This document shows positions 45,778-56,766 of a DNA stretch of 64,000 nucleotides, piece after piece. The stretch's first letter is position 1. Every line of letters starts with the position of its first letter. This stretch comes from Metaphire vulgaris (taxonomy: Eukaryota > Annelida > Clitellata > Crassiclitellata > Megascolecidae): the NCBI GenBank assembly GCA_018105865.1, contig CM030862.1:2272601-2336600 (forward strand). The letters are read 5' to 3'. A program made the position numbers and the translations under genes. The notes beneath the pieces are model-generated. The model made no database searches. It was not told the DNA's origin and was given only the letters and a program-made list of their open reading frames with translations.

Positions 45778-46266
45778 CTAAGAAAATAATCAGAGAAAGA
45801 GTGCAGTCGCGGGGTTGTGAGAAGGCGCAGGTGTTAGCGCCAAGAAGTTTCATGTTTGATTGAATCAGAAAACTTTATCGGACTAAAAAAGACAATAAAG
45901 GAGAAGAGTTGTTTTTAAACTCAAGATATGACGAAGTGAAATGGTGACTTCACGAAATCACTAACTGTGCTAGGGATTTCGTGAAATCACTAGTTTCACA
46001 GTTTGACTGTAACATATATACATACATTTATGATGGGTTGGGTCAGAAAATAAGTCCTGGTTTAAGAAATTCTAATGTATTAGCCTACTGTGAGTTGGGT
46101 TGGGTCAAGCAGCCCTATTACCAGCATGGCTTGGGTTCTAAAAAAATGGACCCAAAGACAGCTCTGGGTTGCCCCACTACTAGGAATAGGTTTATGCTCA
46201 TCCGACAAATTAATATCAATTAATATTGGACATTTTAATGCGAAGAAGGAAGAGGCAATGGAAGAC

Positions 46267-46358
46267 CTTCACTTCTCTTTCTCCGCGGAATTCCAGTTCG
46301 AAATTTCCGTTGCGTTCCAACAGCGCAGCGCTTGTGTTGCTGCAGTGGATGCGCAGCG
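46267..46358 (-). CDS. Receptor guanylyl cyclase, cyclase exon 5
   Basis: Short exon found by reading the strand opposite two longer spurious ORFs. Acceptor gttgaacag, donor gtcttc. Translation ALRIHCSNTSAALLERNG, then NFELEFRGEREVK, aligns with ALKIHLSS.T...L.....FELE.RG...MK of natriuretic-type cyclases. Two bases complete the preceding codon (G/CG, Ala). The SRMQSG-AL junction is two residues shorter than the usual SRMESNGEAL. Confidence 0.9.
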
Positions 46359-46531
46359 CTGTTCAACAGCCAAACCAACAACAGATCAGCGTACATCGCG
46401 TCAAACGACAGCGCTTGGATTTTTCGCAGAGCGCAATTCGCTCCGAGATCGACTGTTTGTTATTCACGGTCAAATTAATAATAGGAACAGCGGAGAATCA
46501 ACGGGGAAGTTAATTAGCTTGAATATAATGT

Positions 46532-46600
46532 AAAATTATAATAATAACAACAAGGTTTCGAGTGGTTCAGTAGGATCAGCCCTGTGTGCTAACCATAGTG
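46532..46600 (-). mobile_element. LINE/SINE 3' tail fragment next to (AAT)n
   Basis: Minus strand GGTTAGCACACAGGGCTGAT ... GAACCACTCGAAACCTTG followed by (TTATTAT). Same tail type as at 5361 and 48534. Confidence 0.6.
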
Positions 46601-46825
46601 TTCAACCGGTCATTCATTCACCTTGTGGTCTAGCTTTGTAATCTCATTCTTTGTTCTCTTTGTTCTCTACTAGGTTTGTTTCTGTGTTCTCCTTCTTTGT
46701 CTGTTAGAGACGGAATGAATTTTCTGGCGACTCTAATGCAGGGAGCGCCTCTGAGTAGAAATATGAAGAGGCATTATACAAATAATACATTACGTTACAA
46801 TGGTCGCCTGTTGCTGTACCTAGAC

Positions 46826-46918
46826 CTCCTGATTGCATCCTCGATGCCGTGTTGACAGTGTCACCGAAGAGACAGTAGTGAGGCATCCTCTGACCAATTA
46901 CTCCAGCAACAACAGAAC
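46826..46918 (-). CDS. Receptor guanylyl cyclase, cyclase exon 4 (guanine Cys, catalytic Asn/Arg)
   Basis: Acceptor ttgtgtctag, donor GGAG/gtctag. Translates [20 protein letters not shown] then [10 protein letters not shown]. It contains the guanine-specific Cys of YCLFGDTVN and the Asn and Arg of NTASRM needed for catalysis, so the enzyme should make cGMP. The donor gtctag is weak; a gtacag lies a few bases on, but only gtctag keeps frame with the next exon. Confidence 0.94.
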
Positions 46919-47641
46919 CTAGACACAATGGCACTCTATAGCAGCACAAGAGGCCACATGAGGAAATTGTTCTAGCCGGGGGGTGGGACCAAGAAAGATG
47001 AACAGTGCACTTTCGATCACGTGGCTTGACAGCGAATGGATGACAATAGTAAGAATTACATACGATTTTTGTTGTTAATGAAAAGCAGTGATAGATTGAT
47101 TTGACAGACTCAACCATTGTCTGGACGTCGCTAGGAATATACATATTTTTTATTTATTACTTTATTTATACGTGTTGATCTTAGGTCGATATGTTAGCAT
47201 CGCGTAGCCTAGGACAACCCCAAACTAAAAACTGATCGGATGCAAGTACTAGACTTACTCGTACTAAAAATCAAGAAACAGTCACGTTCGGAGCTCCTGT
47301 AGAATTTCCCAGAATTCCCCCAGAGCCTTTTTAAAGAAAATTGATCACTGCGCTAAACTCAGAAAATTTGCGGACATCCGCGTTAAAAGCAATGAAAAAG
47401 GGTCGTCCGAAAAATTTGTCACTGCACAAAACACAGAAAATTGTAATTTTAGCAATACACAATTTTAATTAATCACTGAACTTTTGTGTATCACCGCACG
47501 TTAAAAAGAAAAGCCCCCCCCACGCCATCAAACCCTATTCTGTTGCACTCAACGACTATAGCTTATCATACTAAATCATGATAATACTCTTAGTTCTGGT
47601 CAACTTACAGTAGTTACAGCTCAATTCATTGAAATAGGGGG

Positions 47642-47768
47642 CGGAAGATGGCAGAGTGGGTTACGTGCTGGAGCGTCAGGCTGACGGAGCGGGTTCAAGC
47701 CCGTTAGTGCCCCTAGTGGCTTTCACACAGGTGCAGTAATGCCTTCTAAGCCACTTTAAATCATGCTA
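47642..47768 (+). mobile_element. tRNA-derived SINE, plus-strand copy
   Basis: A-box in GGCAGAGTGGGTTACGTGC, B-box in GGGTTCAAGCCCG (GGTTCAAGCCC), variable part GCTGGAGCGTCAGGCTGACG, then tail AGTGGCTTTCACACAGGTGC ... AAGCCACTTTAAATCATG. Lies in a cyclase intron. Not a functional tRNA gene: the acceptor stem does not close and a retroposon tail follows. Confidence 0.87.
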
Positions 47769-48240
47769 AATGAGTTCGGGCGTTACCTATAAGAAGACCC
47801 TATCCTGCAAAAATAAGCATCTATGGAAGGCCGATCAATGCAAAACACATTGGCCAGTACAACCGCGGTAATTAACGTATGCTTGTGTATAAGCAACGCA
47901 ATCCTACATACCTCATAGGTTTTGACTTGTGACACGAAAAAATTAATTAAGTAGCCACATCTGACTATAAGTGGGACCACTATATGCCGGAACTCTGACA
48001 TACATGTAATTGTATTAATTGTATAGGCAAAAACACCCATGTCCACAGCCGTATTAGGAAATGACCTGTGCAAAAAAACTCATGTCAGGACCTGATGACA
48101 TGGGCCATGTTTGCGCGCATGCAGGTGGGCCATAAATTTTTTTCGAAAATTCAAAAGTGGGCCGTGCAGAAAATGGCCTGAGAACCGTTGCCGGTTGCCC
48201 TATATTCACCGAACTGTCGTTTCGAAATGTATCATCTCAC

Positions 48241-48415
48241 CGCTGTGCATGCCACATCTCAGCTGTAGCATTTTACCAGGCATGTGCGGTATCTGGAAGG
48301 TGGTGACGGTACTGAGCAGGTGCATCGCCATCGTTGCGATCTCCGATGCGTGGTGGTCACCGTTGCGTATCGGGAGTCCACTGGCCACCATGTACACGTC
48401 TCCTATCGTTTCGCA
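48241..48415 (-). CDS. Receptor guanylyl cyclase, cyclase exon 3 (second metal Asp, purine Glu)
   Basis: Acceptor gtggtgcgtag, donor G/gtgaga. Reads [34 protein letters not shown] and [10 protein letters not shown]. It holds the guanine-selecting Glu and the second metal Asp of ETIGD. The residue before ETIGD is Cys where the family nearly always has Val. It is separated from the previous exon by 4.6 kb containing two LINEs and an hAT-like element. Confidence 0.95.
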
Positions 48416-48471
48416 CTACGCACCACGCAACACAGACGCACATTAGACAGACGCTTACGGCACCAAGGCTA

Positions 48472-48473
<2 letters not shown>

Positions 48474-48536
<63 letters not shown>

Positions 48537-51335
48537 TGATTTTAAGTGGTTTAGGGCTAAGTAAGCCTGTGTGAAAACCACTGATGTAACCATCTGCATT
48601 CAATAACCTAGTTTATCTAGATAGCCATTAAATCCGTTTACTGTTTCAACTGTCACTCCCACCTCGTCCAAACTGTTCCATTTGTCCACAACCCTTGCAC
48701 TAAAAAAGTTTTTCTTTCTTGGACCAACCCTCTGCTTAAACAATTTGCACTTGTGGCCTCTTGTGCTGCTATAGTGTGCCAATGTAAAGAATCGATCATA
48801 TGGCACATCTACTTTCCCAGTCATTATTTTGTATGTTTCTATCAAATCCCCTCTCTCTCCTTTCTAATGTTGTCAGTCCACAATATTGAAGTCTTTTTTC
48901 GTAGCTTAAATTATGGCACCCATTGACCATCTTCGTTGCTCGTCTTTGCACTTTTTCTAAAAGTTCTATATCTTTTTCAAGAATGGATTCCATGCCTGAA
49001 CACAGTATTCCAGATGAGGCCTTACTAATGACTTATAAAGTTTAATGATTATCTCTTTGTCACGACTCACAATTGTCATTTTCACCATTCCCAACATTTG
49101 GTTTCCCTTTTTGCTGCCTTCATGCATTGGTGAGATGGATTCATACTTCTATGGATGATTATCCCCAAGTCTCTTTCTTTTTCTGTTGTGGTTAGAACCT
49201 TTCCCCTAAAGAATATTCATTACCATTATTAGACTTCCCAACATGCATTACAGAACATTTATCAATATCGAAAAGCATCTGCCAGACCACAGACCACTGA
49301 AACACTTTCCTTAGATCTTCTTGTAAAATTTTTGCATCATCCTCCGAGTCTATATTTCTGCATAACTTTGTATCATCAGCAAACTTTGAAATTTTGGACA
49401 GTAATCCTTCATCGATATCATTTATATATATTAGAAAAGCAATGGCCCAAGCACTGAGCCCTGAGGCACTCCACTGATAACTCTTGCCCATTGCGAATGG
49501 CCTCTCTAATGCCAACCTTCTGTCTTCTTCCTTCAACCAATTTTCAATCCATCTGAGAATATTGCCCTTATTCCACAGGACTTCAGTTTGGCAGCCAGCC
49601 TTATGTGGGGTACTTTATCAAAAGCTTTGGCAAAATCTAAATATATTATGTCTACTGCCTTGCCCTTGTCTAGCTTATCAAAAACCTCTTCCAGAAAGTC
49701 CAACAGGTTGGTCAGGCATGAACGACCCTTTGTAAATCCATGCTGACTATCTTTAACAATTTTATGCCTAGTCAAATGTTCCAAAATGCTTTCTTTCAGC
49801 ATTTTTTCCATAACTTTACCGATTACAGATGTTAGGCTCACTTGTCTGTAATTGCTTGGTTCACTTCGTTTTCCCTTCTTGAACAGTGGGCTGACTAATG
49901 CGTCTCTCCAGTCTTGTGGTACTACTCCAGTTCTGAGTGATTCATTGATTATCAAAGCAATTGCATGTCCTATTTCATTTCGAACCTCGTAAAGAAACTT
50001 TGGATGTAAGCCATCTAATCCTGGGCTCTTGTCCGTCTTTAAATTGGTCAAAACCTTGATAATAATTCTTTTGTACACACTATGTCTGTTAGCATTTCTT
50101 CTTCATTTCCATCAAACACAATTTTGGCTTCTGGCATAGTATTTGTATTTTCCTCTGTAAATACTGAACAAAAATAGTTATTTAGAATCTGTGCAGTTTC
50201 TACATCGTCTGTTATTGCACATCCTGCGCTGTCCAAGAGGGGACTGACTGTGTCCTTTCGTCTCAACTTTCTATTACAATATTTGTAGAAACTTTTACTG
50301 TTCTGTTTTATATTTTTTGCTAATCTACCTTCAAAATTTGCAATAGCCATCTTGTTAGTAACTGCTGATGCTTTTCTTTTCTGAGTATACTGTTCCTCCA
50401 AGATCTTGAGTCTGTGCTGATTTTGCTCATTTCCTTTACTTGCTAATCTGAGTTTATTTAGTTTCCTCCACGCTTTGTTTTTCGCCCTTCTTTTTCGTTG
50501 CACTTCTCATGTTATCCAAGGAAGTTTGTTATTAATTTTCTTCTGTTTGGGAATGGTCAATTCTATGACTTTGGACATACATTTGGTAAATATGCTCCAG
50601 CCTTCCTCTGTGTCTTTTCCTGTTATCTCCCTCTCCAAATCCATTTCTGTAATCATCTTCCTTGCCAGGTCATATTCTCCCTTAAAAAAGTTACGTCTTT
50701 CTAGAAACTGATTTTGTTGACCAATCCCAAAGTTAATAGTAAAACTGACCATTTGGTGATCACTTGTTGCAAAATTCTGCCCAACCTCCACGTTGGAAAC
50801 TATATTCTCCTCTCTTGTTAGAATCAGGTCTAATATGTTGTTGCCTCTTGTTGGCCTTGTCACATGCTGAAACAGAAAATTATCATTGACACAGTCCAGA
50901 AATTTCCTATCACATGATCTCTCTGTATTCAGCGTTTCCCAGTCTACATGATAATTAAAGTCACCCATTATAATAACATTTTCTCTTGATACCCTGTTCA
51001 ATAAAGCAAACATTCCATTATCTGCTTCTTCCATAGCACTTGGTGTTCTGTAACAAACCCCTACCAATATTTTCTCTCGGTGACTTCTGATTTCACACCA
51101 TATAATGCTCCTTTGCAGTGATCATTTTCTATGTCTGTTCGCTCCATGGCATGCAAGCCTTCTTTAATGTAAAGTAGCACCCCTCCTGCTCCATGACCTT
51201 TGCTGCTCTGGTTTTCCCTATCTTTTCTAAACATAGGCTACATAGCATATCCCTGTAAATTTAGTTCGGTATCATCAATGTCACACTTGGCCCACGATTC
51301 TGTGATTCCGATAATGTCTGGACTCATAACTCATA
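48474..51335 (-). mobile_element. CR1-type LINE, near full-length ORF2, degraded
   Basis: Reading the minus strand: endonuclease domain, RNase-free linker, reverse transcriptase and C-terminal domain, then a short 3' UTR (48540-48600) and an (ATT)n tail (48474-48534). It is inserted in the same orientation as the cyclase gene, in the intron between cyclase exons 2 and 3. Upstream it abuts another LINE's 3' end at about 51340. The 5' UTR and any ORF1 are absent, so it is 5'-truncated. Confidence 0.9.
48600..51335 (-). pseudogene. CR1-type LINE ORF2 (endonuclease-reverse transcriptase), broken
   Basis: Endonuclease: DIIGITESWAKCDIDDTELN near 51300, GGVLLYIKEGL, YRTPSA, IIMGDFNYHVDW and a late SDH motif in ATSDHQMVSF. 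Linker: KAWRKLNKLRLASKGN. Polymerase: KSPGLDGLHP, YRQVSLTSVIGKVMEK, QHGFTKGRSCLTNL, VDIIYLDFAKAFDKVPH and the active-site FADDTKL. C-terminus: LEKVQRRATKM, YEKRLQYCGLTTLERR, STRGHKCKLFKQRVG and FFSARVVDKWNSL. Breaks: an in-frame stop near 51230, a frame change near 51070, an in-frame TGA at about 50506, a shift near 50060, shifts around 49530 and at the SGVPQGS region, and another near 49190. It could not make a working enzyme. Confidence 0.9.
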
Positions 51336-51340
51336 AAGGA

Positions 51341-52500
51341 ACATCTTTCTTCTTACTGTGTTGTCCTTTATCAGGGGGTTGAGAGTCATTTTCCTCCAAT
51401 TCTCCCTATCTTCTGTCGCTCCTTTTATGGCTCCATAGAACTTTGTACTCGCTAAGTCAAAGCTGTCGTCCACCCAACTTCATCTCGGTCGCCTCCATTC
51501 CCCTGTTCCTTCTAATCTACCTTCCACTATTATCATTGGTTGGTCTTAAAACGAACTTCTCATGATGTTACCAGCAGTGGTGTAGCGTGACTTTTGGGGG
51601 CCCGGGGGACATCCTTGATAAGGGGGCTCCGAAAACCTTGACAAGCAAAAAAGATCATTCGTGTATAATATACTTCATCCTTCCATCCTTCTCAATGCCT
51701 TGACAAGCAAAAAAGGTCCCCGGCATCGTTTTATAGTGCTGATGCCTAAAAAAAGTATGATACAACTCTTCGGGGGCCCTCTCGCCCGGGACCGGGGGAT
51801 TCTATAAAGTGCCCCCGCCCCCTCACGCTACGCCACTGGTTACCAGAGTAGAACATTTTTCTTCGTATTATTTCTCGTATCCATGTTACTGTTGTTTTGC
51901 TTCTTTCTAGGACTCTGTTGTTTGTTATCTTATCCATTCAGCTGATTCTCAATATCCTTCTGAAGCGTCACAACTCAAAGGCCTATTTCCTTATCTTCCT
52001 GTTCATTGTCCAAGTTTGCATTGATAAGTCAGCGCTGGGAATAATGTAGAATTGGATGAGCCTCTTCTTGATCTCGATGTTGAGAATTCCTTCTCATGAG
52101 CTCTTTCGTCTTCCAAAAGGCTTCCTTGGCCATACCTATTCTCATCCTGGTCTCCCTCTCATTTCGACCGACGTCTGTGATGTAACTCCCAAGGTATTTA
52201 TAACGTTCCACCTGCTGTAGCTGTACATTGTTGATGATGATGTTGCACGTCTTTTAAGTTTCACTTCTGACTACCATGACTTCTGTCTTTTTCAAGTTTT
52301 ATTCCATTCCGTATTCTGTGCCCTTCTTAACTATGTTCATCACCAGAATATTCGATTCTTCTTCGTTTTCAGTTAATAAGGTGGTGTGTCATCTGCATGA
52401 TGTCCTATGATGTTTATATCGCAGCCTCCTATTTTAGCTAAAGCTAATCCATTCAGGCTTCTAATAGAAGGCACTCACTATACAAATCAAATAGTACGAG
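51341..52500 (-). mobile_element. Second LINE, polymerase C-terminal part, split by a hAT-like element
   Basis: Minus strand upstream piece: MERYKYLGSYITDVGRNERE, TRMRIGMAKEAFWKTKELM and ITNNRVLERSKTTVTWIREI. The downstream piece after the inserted element reads TGEWRRPR..WVDDSFDLAS and IKGATEDRENWRKM. YLGS.IT..G....E...RI..AK.AFWK.KEL is a standard LINE C-terminal string. Several frame changes; dead. Confidence 0.8.
51575..51838. mobile_element. hAT-like element, CAGTGGTGTAGCG ends
   Basis: Ends CAGTGGTGTAGCG / CGCTACGCCACTG; perfect 8-bp duplication gttaccag (51567-51574, 51839-51846). Shared motif at 51640 and 51702, 62 bp apart. It split the LINE above. Confidence 0.92.
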
Positions 52501-52684
52501 TGACAGTATGCATCTCTGTCTTACTATACAAAGGGGCATCACAAAAGGAAAATGAAATGTAAACAATACCTTTCACGTCAAGGCAATTGTAACTTTATTT
52601 ATTAAACTTGTGAAATATTAACATAGTCGTTGTATTGTATTTCGTAATATTTTATGTGCCCTGTTTTGCCAGAATTAAGACAAC

Positions 52685-52693
52685 AACAACAAC

Positions 52694-52730
<37 letters not shown>

Positions 52731-52775
52731 TGGCTTAAAGTGGTTCAGTAGGGTCTGCAATGTGCTAGACCCACT
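52685..52775 (-). mobile_element. LINE/SINE 3' tail fragment with (ATT)n
   Basis: (AAT)n at 52693-52728 next to CATGGCTTAAAGTGGTTCAG and TAGGGTCTGC on plus, i.e. the same tail type on minus. The preceding 52501-52684 shows nothing. Confidence 0.6.
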
Positions 52776-52846
52776 ATTTTTCACATTATCGCATTGTTGT
52801 GTGGCTTAGTTTGTACAGTATTTGGTGTTGTCATTCAGTAGTCTAT

Positions 52847-52847
52847 G

Positions 52848-52919
<72 letters not shown>

Positions 52920-52920
52920 T

Positions 52921-52996
<76 letters not shown>
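52847..52996. repeat. (GATA)n / (GACA)n array
   Basis: GATA units with a central GACA block (52893-52918). It starts about 40 bp from the donor of cyclase exon 2. Confidence 0.95.
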
Positions 52997-52997
<1 letters not shown>

Positions 52998-53037
52998 GCG
53001 TCAGACAGACAGAAAGACAGACACGTAGAGCGCAAAC

Positions 53038-53106
53038 CTTATAGACATCATATGCATCGGTGACGGGGTCGAATACGGAATAGATTCCATTCAAAAGGGT
53101 CATCAC
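53038..53106 (-). CDS. Receptor guanylyl cyclase, cyclase exon 2 (23 codons)
   Basis: Short exon, phase 0 at both ends (acceptor gaaaacag, donor gtttgc): [20 protein letters not shown] then VYK. It matches the VVTLLNDLY..FD.....DVYK segment of membrane cyclases. It lies directly beside a long GATA-type array in the following intron. Confidence 0.94.
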
Positions 53107-54029
53107 CTGTTTTCAGTTCAAAAATAGAATAATAAGCAATGCTCAAAAATGAGACTAATCTCACAGACAAAAGACGTAGAAAATTGTCGAGATGAAGCAA
53201 CGAAATTGTATTCCTTGTCAATCACTAAATCCACCGCAATGCAGCTAGACAATGGTTTCTTAATAGTTCTGAATGACGGTGAAGGCAACTTTAATTCAGA
53301 CCTATCGACACACACTACGAAATGCCAGTTAAGATGGGTATTCTGCCAATGCAACTTCTTTAAAGATGATCTCTGCATAAGCGTGGGTGACTTGAATTAG
53401 TTTGATAAATTGGAATCATGGCTAGGTAACGGACAAAGTCGTCACTGAAGGTGGCGTCACATAGAGTGGTAAGCCATGGTGTCATTCCCCCTCCACTCGA
53501 AAAAAATTACTTGTGGGACTTCCTTGAGTCCTCCTGTATGCTTATACGTACAGGGGCGCGCTGGGGTTAGTTGGCTGGGTGGGTCTAATGCAATCTACAC
53601 AACCAGGACCCAGCTCAGACTACCCATCCCCCAAAAATCAAAATTTCTCTGCGGATTTGCACGATTTGCTCGGGTGCCCCTGCCCGAGGCTGGGTGGGCC
53701 CGGAACCCGCGGACCCACCCCCTAGCGCCGCCCCTGCATACGTACAATTGGAATGGCTTAACATATTTAATTCACAAACGCCAAACGTCTTGGTGTCACA
53801 CCCCTTGCGATGCTGGAATTGGTTTTTCCACGATGCACCACCTAGCGACAACATCGGTAACAGCGGTGGATTCAAACCGGTCAGGGCCCCATAACGCCCC
53901 TCGGAATTTGCCAACTCGACCATTCTATCGACGCTAGCGGCAACAGCGATGCCGGTCTATCGAAGAGCCTTATACGATGATTGGCCGTTCGAATGAAGAC
54001 TTATCCGGATCCGATGTTGGTCAACTGAC

Positions 54030-54153
54030 CTGATATGCAGTGCTGGCTTGGCTGATCTTCATGAAGCCGACAATGTCGGAAAAGTACACCGTGGTAGAAT
54101 CGAAGGCTTCCGGGGTAACGCGTCCGTTGCGCAACAAGCTCTCGGCAACGCTC
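54030..54153 (-). CDS. Receptor guanylyl cyclase, cyclase exon 1 (first metal Asp)
   Basis: Acceptor taaccgaag, donor gtcagt. Reads [20 protein letters not shown], then [17 protein letters not shown]. The Asp of YFSDIVGF is the first metal-binding residue of class III cyclases. The junction NILPR-SVAESL matches the family's ILPxSVAEQL. Confidence 0.95.
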
Positions 54154-54591
54154 CTTCGGTTAATAATAATGATAATTAATTAGCCTATTATTGATAAAAC
54201 TTTCAGAAGCCTATCACACATAATTATGTAACTTGTGGATTGAGTCTCAGCCACACAATGTAGGCTGCAATGCCAGCAATGTCAACCACACTAACAAAAA
54301 ACAGGAGAAGTGACCGTCTGTTTTAGTTTTCTTCGTGAAGTGAACAATGTAACAAGGTGGCCCATATTGTCGACAACACTTTTGTGGCATTATAATGCCA
54401 AAAGGATAGATGGCTTCAGTGCATTGTGTCTTTCAACTGCTTTATCACGATGTATATTCGGTATGACAGCGGGCCTAACTGCTCTGCTAGGTTTTGGCAC
54501 GCACGAAACCAGTGTAAGCTGATCATGAAATCCAGAGACAGAACCGTACAGTACAACGTACTTGCATACTGTTGGCATTCATTTCCGGCTA

Positions 54592-54945
54592 TATATATAT
54601 ATATATATATGCTTTGTTGCTATGAATCGTTCCTGTGTATGTTATCCCGCCAGCTAATATGGCTCCACCTTCGTTCCAGAACTCGAATTCAACTTTATGT
54701 TCCACCTCCGTCGAAGACCGTCAAGTTTGGAGAACGCTGTTTCTCGCGCGGAAATCCTCTCCTGTGGAATTCACTGCCGGACTGCGTGTCGTCCGTCACT
54801 TCCTTCGGAGAGTTTGCGAACAAGTTAAAGACGCACCTATTCAACATCTCGTTTCCACGTTTATTGTAAAGCACCCTTGACTTTGGCCCTTGCTCTGTTA
54901 CGGCGCTATATAAATTGTCATGAACAATAACAATAACAATATATA
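54592..54945 (+). mobile_element. LINE 3' end with (CAATAA)n tail in a cyclase intron
   Basis: (AT)n at 54592-54611, then frames reading NSNSTLCSTSVEDRQVW / FGERCFSRGNPLLWNSLPDC and VTSFGEFANKLKTHLFN. After these come TACGGCGCTATATAAATTGT and CAATAACAATAA. CR1/L2-like C-terminus with frameshifts, opposite in strand to the gene. Confidence 0.8.
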
Positions 54946-55006
54946 ATTGCTCCACAAGTTCTACTGATGTGAAGAAATTGTCAAAAATCAGCGAAACTTC
55001 TAATAC

Positions 55007-55147
55007 CTGGGTAGTATGTTATAAAGAAGGCCTTCCACTTTCTTCTTTTCCACGTTCAGTTCAAGAGTTCTCTCAGCCACCAGAATTTCAAGTTTACGAT
55101 TGTGTACCTCCAGTCTCTTCAGCATGTTGTCCACAATATTGATTGGT
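55007..55147 (-). CDS. Receptor guanylyl cyclase, coiled-coil linker exon
   Basis: Acceptor gtttgcttaag, donor AG/gtatta. Encodes PINIVDNMLKRLEVHNRKLE, then ILVAERTLELNVEKKKVEG and LLYNILP. This is the signalling-helix dimerisation linker (LE.LV.ERT.....EK.K...LLY.ILP) that couples the kinase homology domain to the cyclase domain. The charged heptad pattern is visible. Confidence 0.94.
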
Positions 55148-55232
55148 CTTAAGCAAACACACGTCCTCTTTTATCTGTCACTGATGCAGAAATATTTATT
55201 ATAATATGATACAGAAACAATATTACTGCATG

Positions 55233-55399
55233 CAGGGCCGGATTAAGGTCCGCTTTGGCCTGGGGCTGAGAAAAAAGGCCGTCGCCTATTCTGAAAATCT
55301 CTGACAAGAAAAAAAGGTTATCTCGAAAATCGGTGGGCCTAGTTTCATGATGGGCCGTGGGCTACAGCACCCTCAGCCCACCGCCTTAATATGGCCCTG
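55233..55399. mobile_element. hAT-like element (CAGGGCCGGATTAAGG ends)
   Basis: Ends CAGGGCCGGATTAAGG / CCTTAATATGGCCCTG; perfect 8-bp duplication actgcatg (55225-55232, 55400-55407). Shared motif at 55303-55323. A left-end relative is at about 16936. Confidence 0.9.
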
Positions 55400-55574
55400 A
55401 CTGCATGTATGATTAGGTTTAGGCAATTAAAGGCGATATCAGTATGAAATATCTATATTAGAGATATATTTGGTTCCGAATGCTTAAAAGAAAAGAAAAT
55501 CTGAACAAAAAACATTTAAGGCGCAAATACAGGCACGATGGACGAGAGAAATAGGTATAGGCAACTGATATAAT

Positions 55575-55700
55575 CAATGTAATCTAAAGCTTCTATAGCG
55601 CCACTACACCATTCACAGAAGCACCAGCCAATGGTACACCAAATCACAATCACACACGAGCCAGATCAAATCCAGGCCATCAGGCCGGTGACAACCCCAG
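55575..55700. mobile_element. LINE-tail-type repeat (TTCTATAGCGCCACT)
   Basis: Shares TTCTATAGCGCCACT, a weaker GCACACC-containing stretch and CAGATCAAATCC-like sequence with 39010-39120; a shorter relative lies at 57976-58040. Confidence 0.6.
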
Positions 55701-55943
55701 AACAGTGGGTGGCCAGGAATCCAAAACAGGGGAGCATTTAGGAATTTTTCGGCCCAAAAGCCTTTTCAAACATAAAAAATCGTCGTATGAAATACTTTTA
55801 AGTCTGCTATATACAGTAGCTGGCTTTCCTCTATCTAACACTACCCCTCCTCCGTCCCCAACTATTCATCGATTTCGAACGAATCTCACGACCGGTCCGG
55901 GTTCAAATATAGGGCATCGCCCTCCCCCCGTGTCGACGCCAGT

Positions 55944-56124
55944 CAGTGTTTATTCTAGCCCCTTGACATTGGGGGGATTATGAAATGTTTGGGGGGCACA
56001 AGGTTTGAGTTTCCACACGTTTGGGGGGATTTCCATTCCCCCAGCCAACATCTAAAAAATTTGGAGGGAAATTTTCAAACTTTGGGGGGAAATTCCCCCC
56101 TAAGAAGGCCTAGAATAAACACTG
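55944..56124. mobile_element. Terminal-inverted-repeat element (CAGTGTTTATTCTAG family), short copy
   Basis: Perfect 15-bp ends CAGTGTTTATTCTAG / CTAGAATAAACACTG. GACGCCAGT lies immediately on both sides, so the duplication is 9 bp or 8 bp plus a shared T. It ends 70 bp from cyclase exon 56195-56369. Confidence 0.8.
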
Positions 56125-56194
56125 GACGCCAGTGCCCCAGTGCCCCAGTCTACGGTGGACCTAAGTCAAGTGAAGAAAGGACGAGTCCGCTCAC

Positions 56195-56369
56195 TGTCCT
56201 CCGTTGAGCATCTGGGCGCTCTTCAGGACCTCGCCGCACTGCGGCCTTGCCTCCGGGATTTCGGACCAGCAGGTGGTCATCAGACGCATCCATTCGGGAG
56301 TACAGGCGTCGTCCGACACCGCCGGTCTGAACGGAGGCGTTGAGCCCTCTTGGACGTTCTGCACTATTT
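56195..56369 (-). CDS. Receptor guanylyl cyclase, last kinase-homology exon
   Basis: Acceptor catgtcgtttag, donor CA/gtgagc. Reads EIVQNVQEGSTPPFRPAV, then MRLMTTCWSEIPEARP and VLKSAQMLNGG. PPFRP and CW.E.P..RP mark the C-terminal lobe of the pseudokinase. The CA at the end combines with the A opening the next exon to make Gln. Confidence 0.93.
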
Positions 56370-56589
56370 CTAAACGACATGACGAAGAAACCGAACGGTC
56401 GATTTGAGCGTCATCGACCGTCCTCGCCCTTTTTCGGAACGTTAGCGCCGAAGGGGGACTTCTATAGCGCCATTTTAGCAATGCATTTGGCGTCAGTGGA
56501 AGATCGCTCGGAAGTAGATTATCGTAATCCCTTGCTAAGATAAATCTTCCTGATCAATCAGGTTTAATAAGATTTATATGCCCTCTCTA

Positions 56590-56735
56590 TTAATTATATT
56601 ATTATTATTATCATCATCATTATCATCATTATCATCATAATCATCATCCTATCATCATTAATAATAGTAATAATAATTTTTAGTATTATCATCATTGTCA
56701 ACATCGTCATCATCATCATCATCATTGATTGATTT
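56590..56735. repeat. ATT/ATC arrays
   Basis: Imperfect ATT, ATC and AAT runs. Confidence 0.9.
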
Positions 56736-56766
56736 GTAATTGCAATAAAATTTTTATGCTTCTATT

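Noticed and set aside
46090..46533. Plus-strand ORFs of 95 and 147 residues
   Set aside because: The opposite strand carries a cyclase exon that fits by phase and family; the plus ORFs match nothing.
47650..47720. Functional tRNA gene
   Set aside because: A and B boxes are present, but the stem does not close and a LINE-type tail follows; called a SINE.
52843..53037. Continuation of the cyclase frame into Leu/Ser/Tyr repeats
   Set aside because: Read-through of the GATA array past the donor at 53037; only 53038-53106 is exon.
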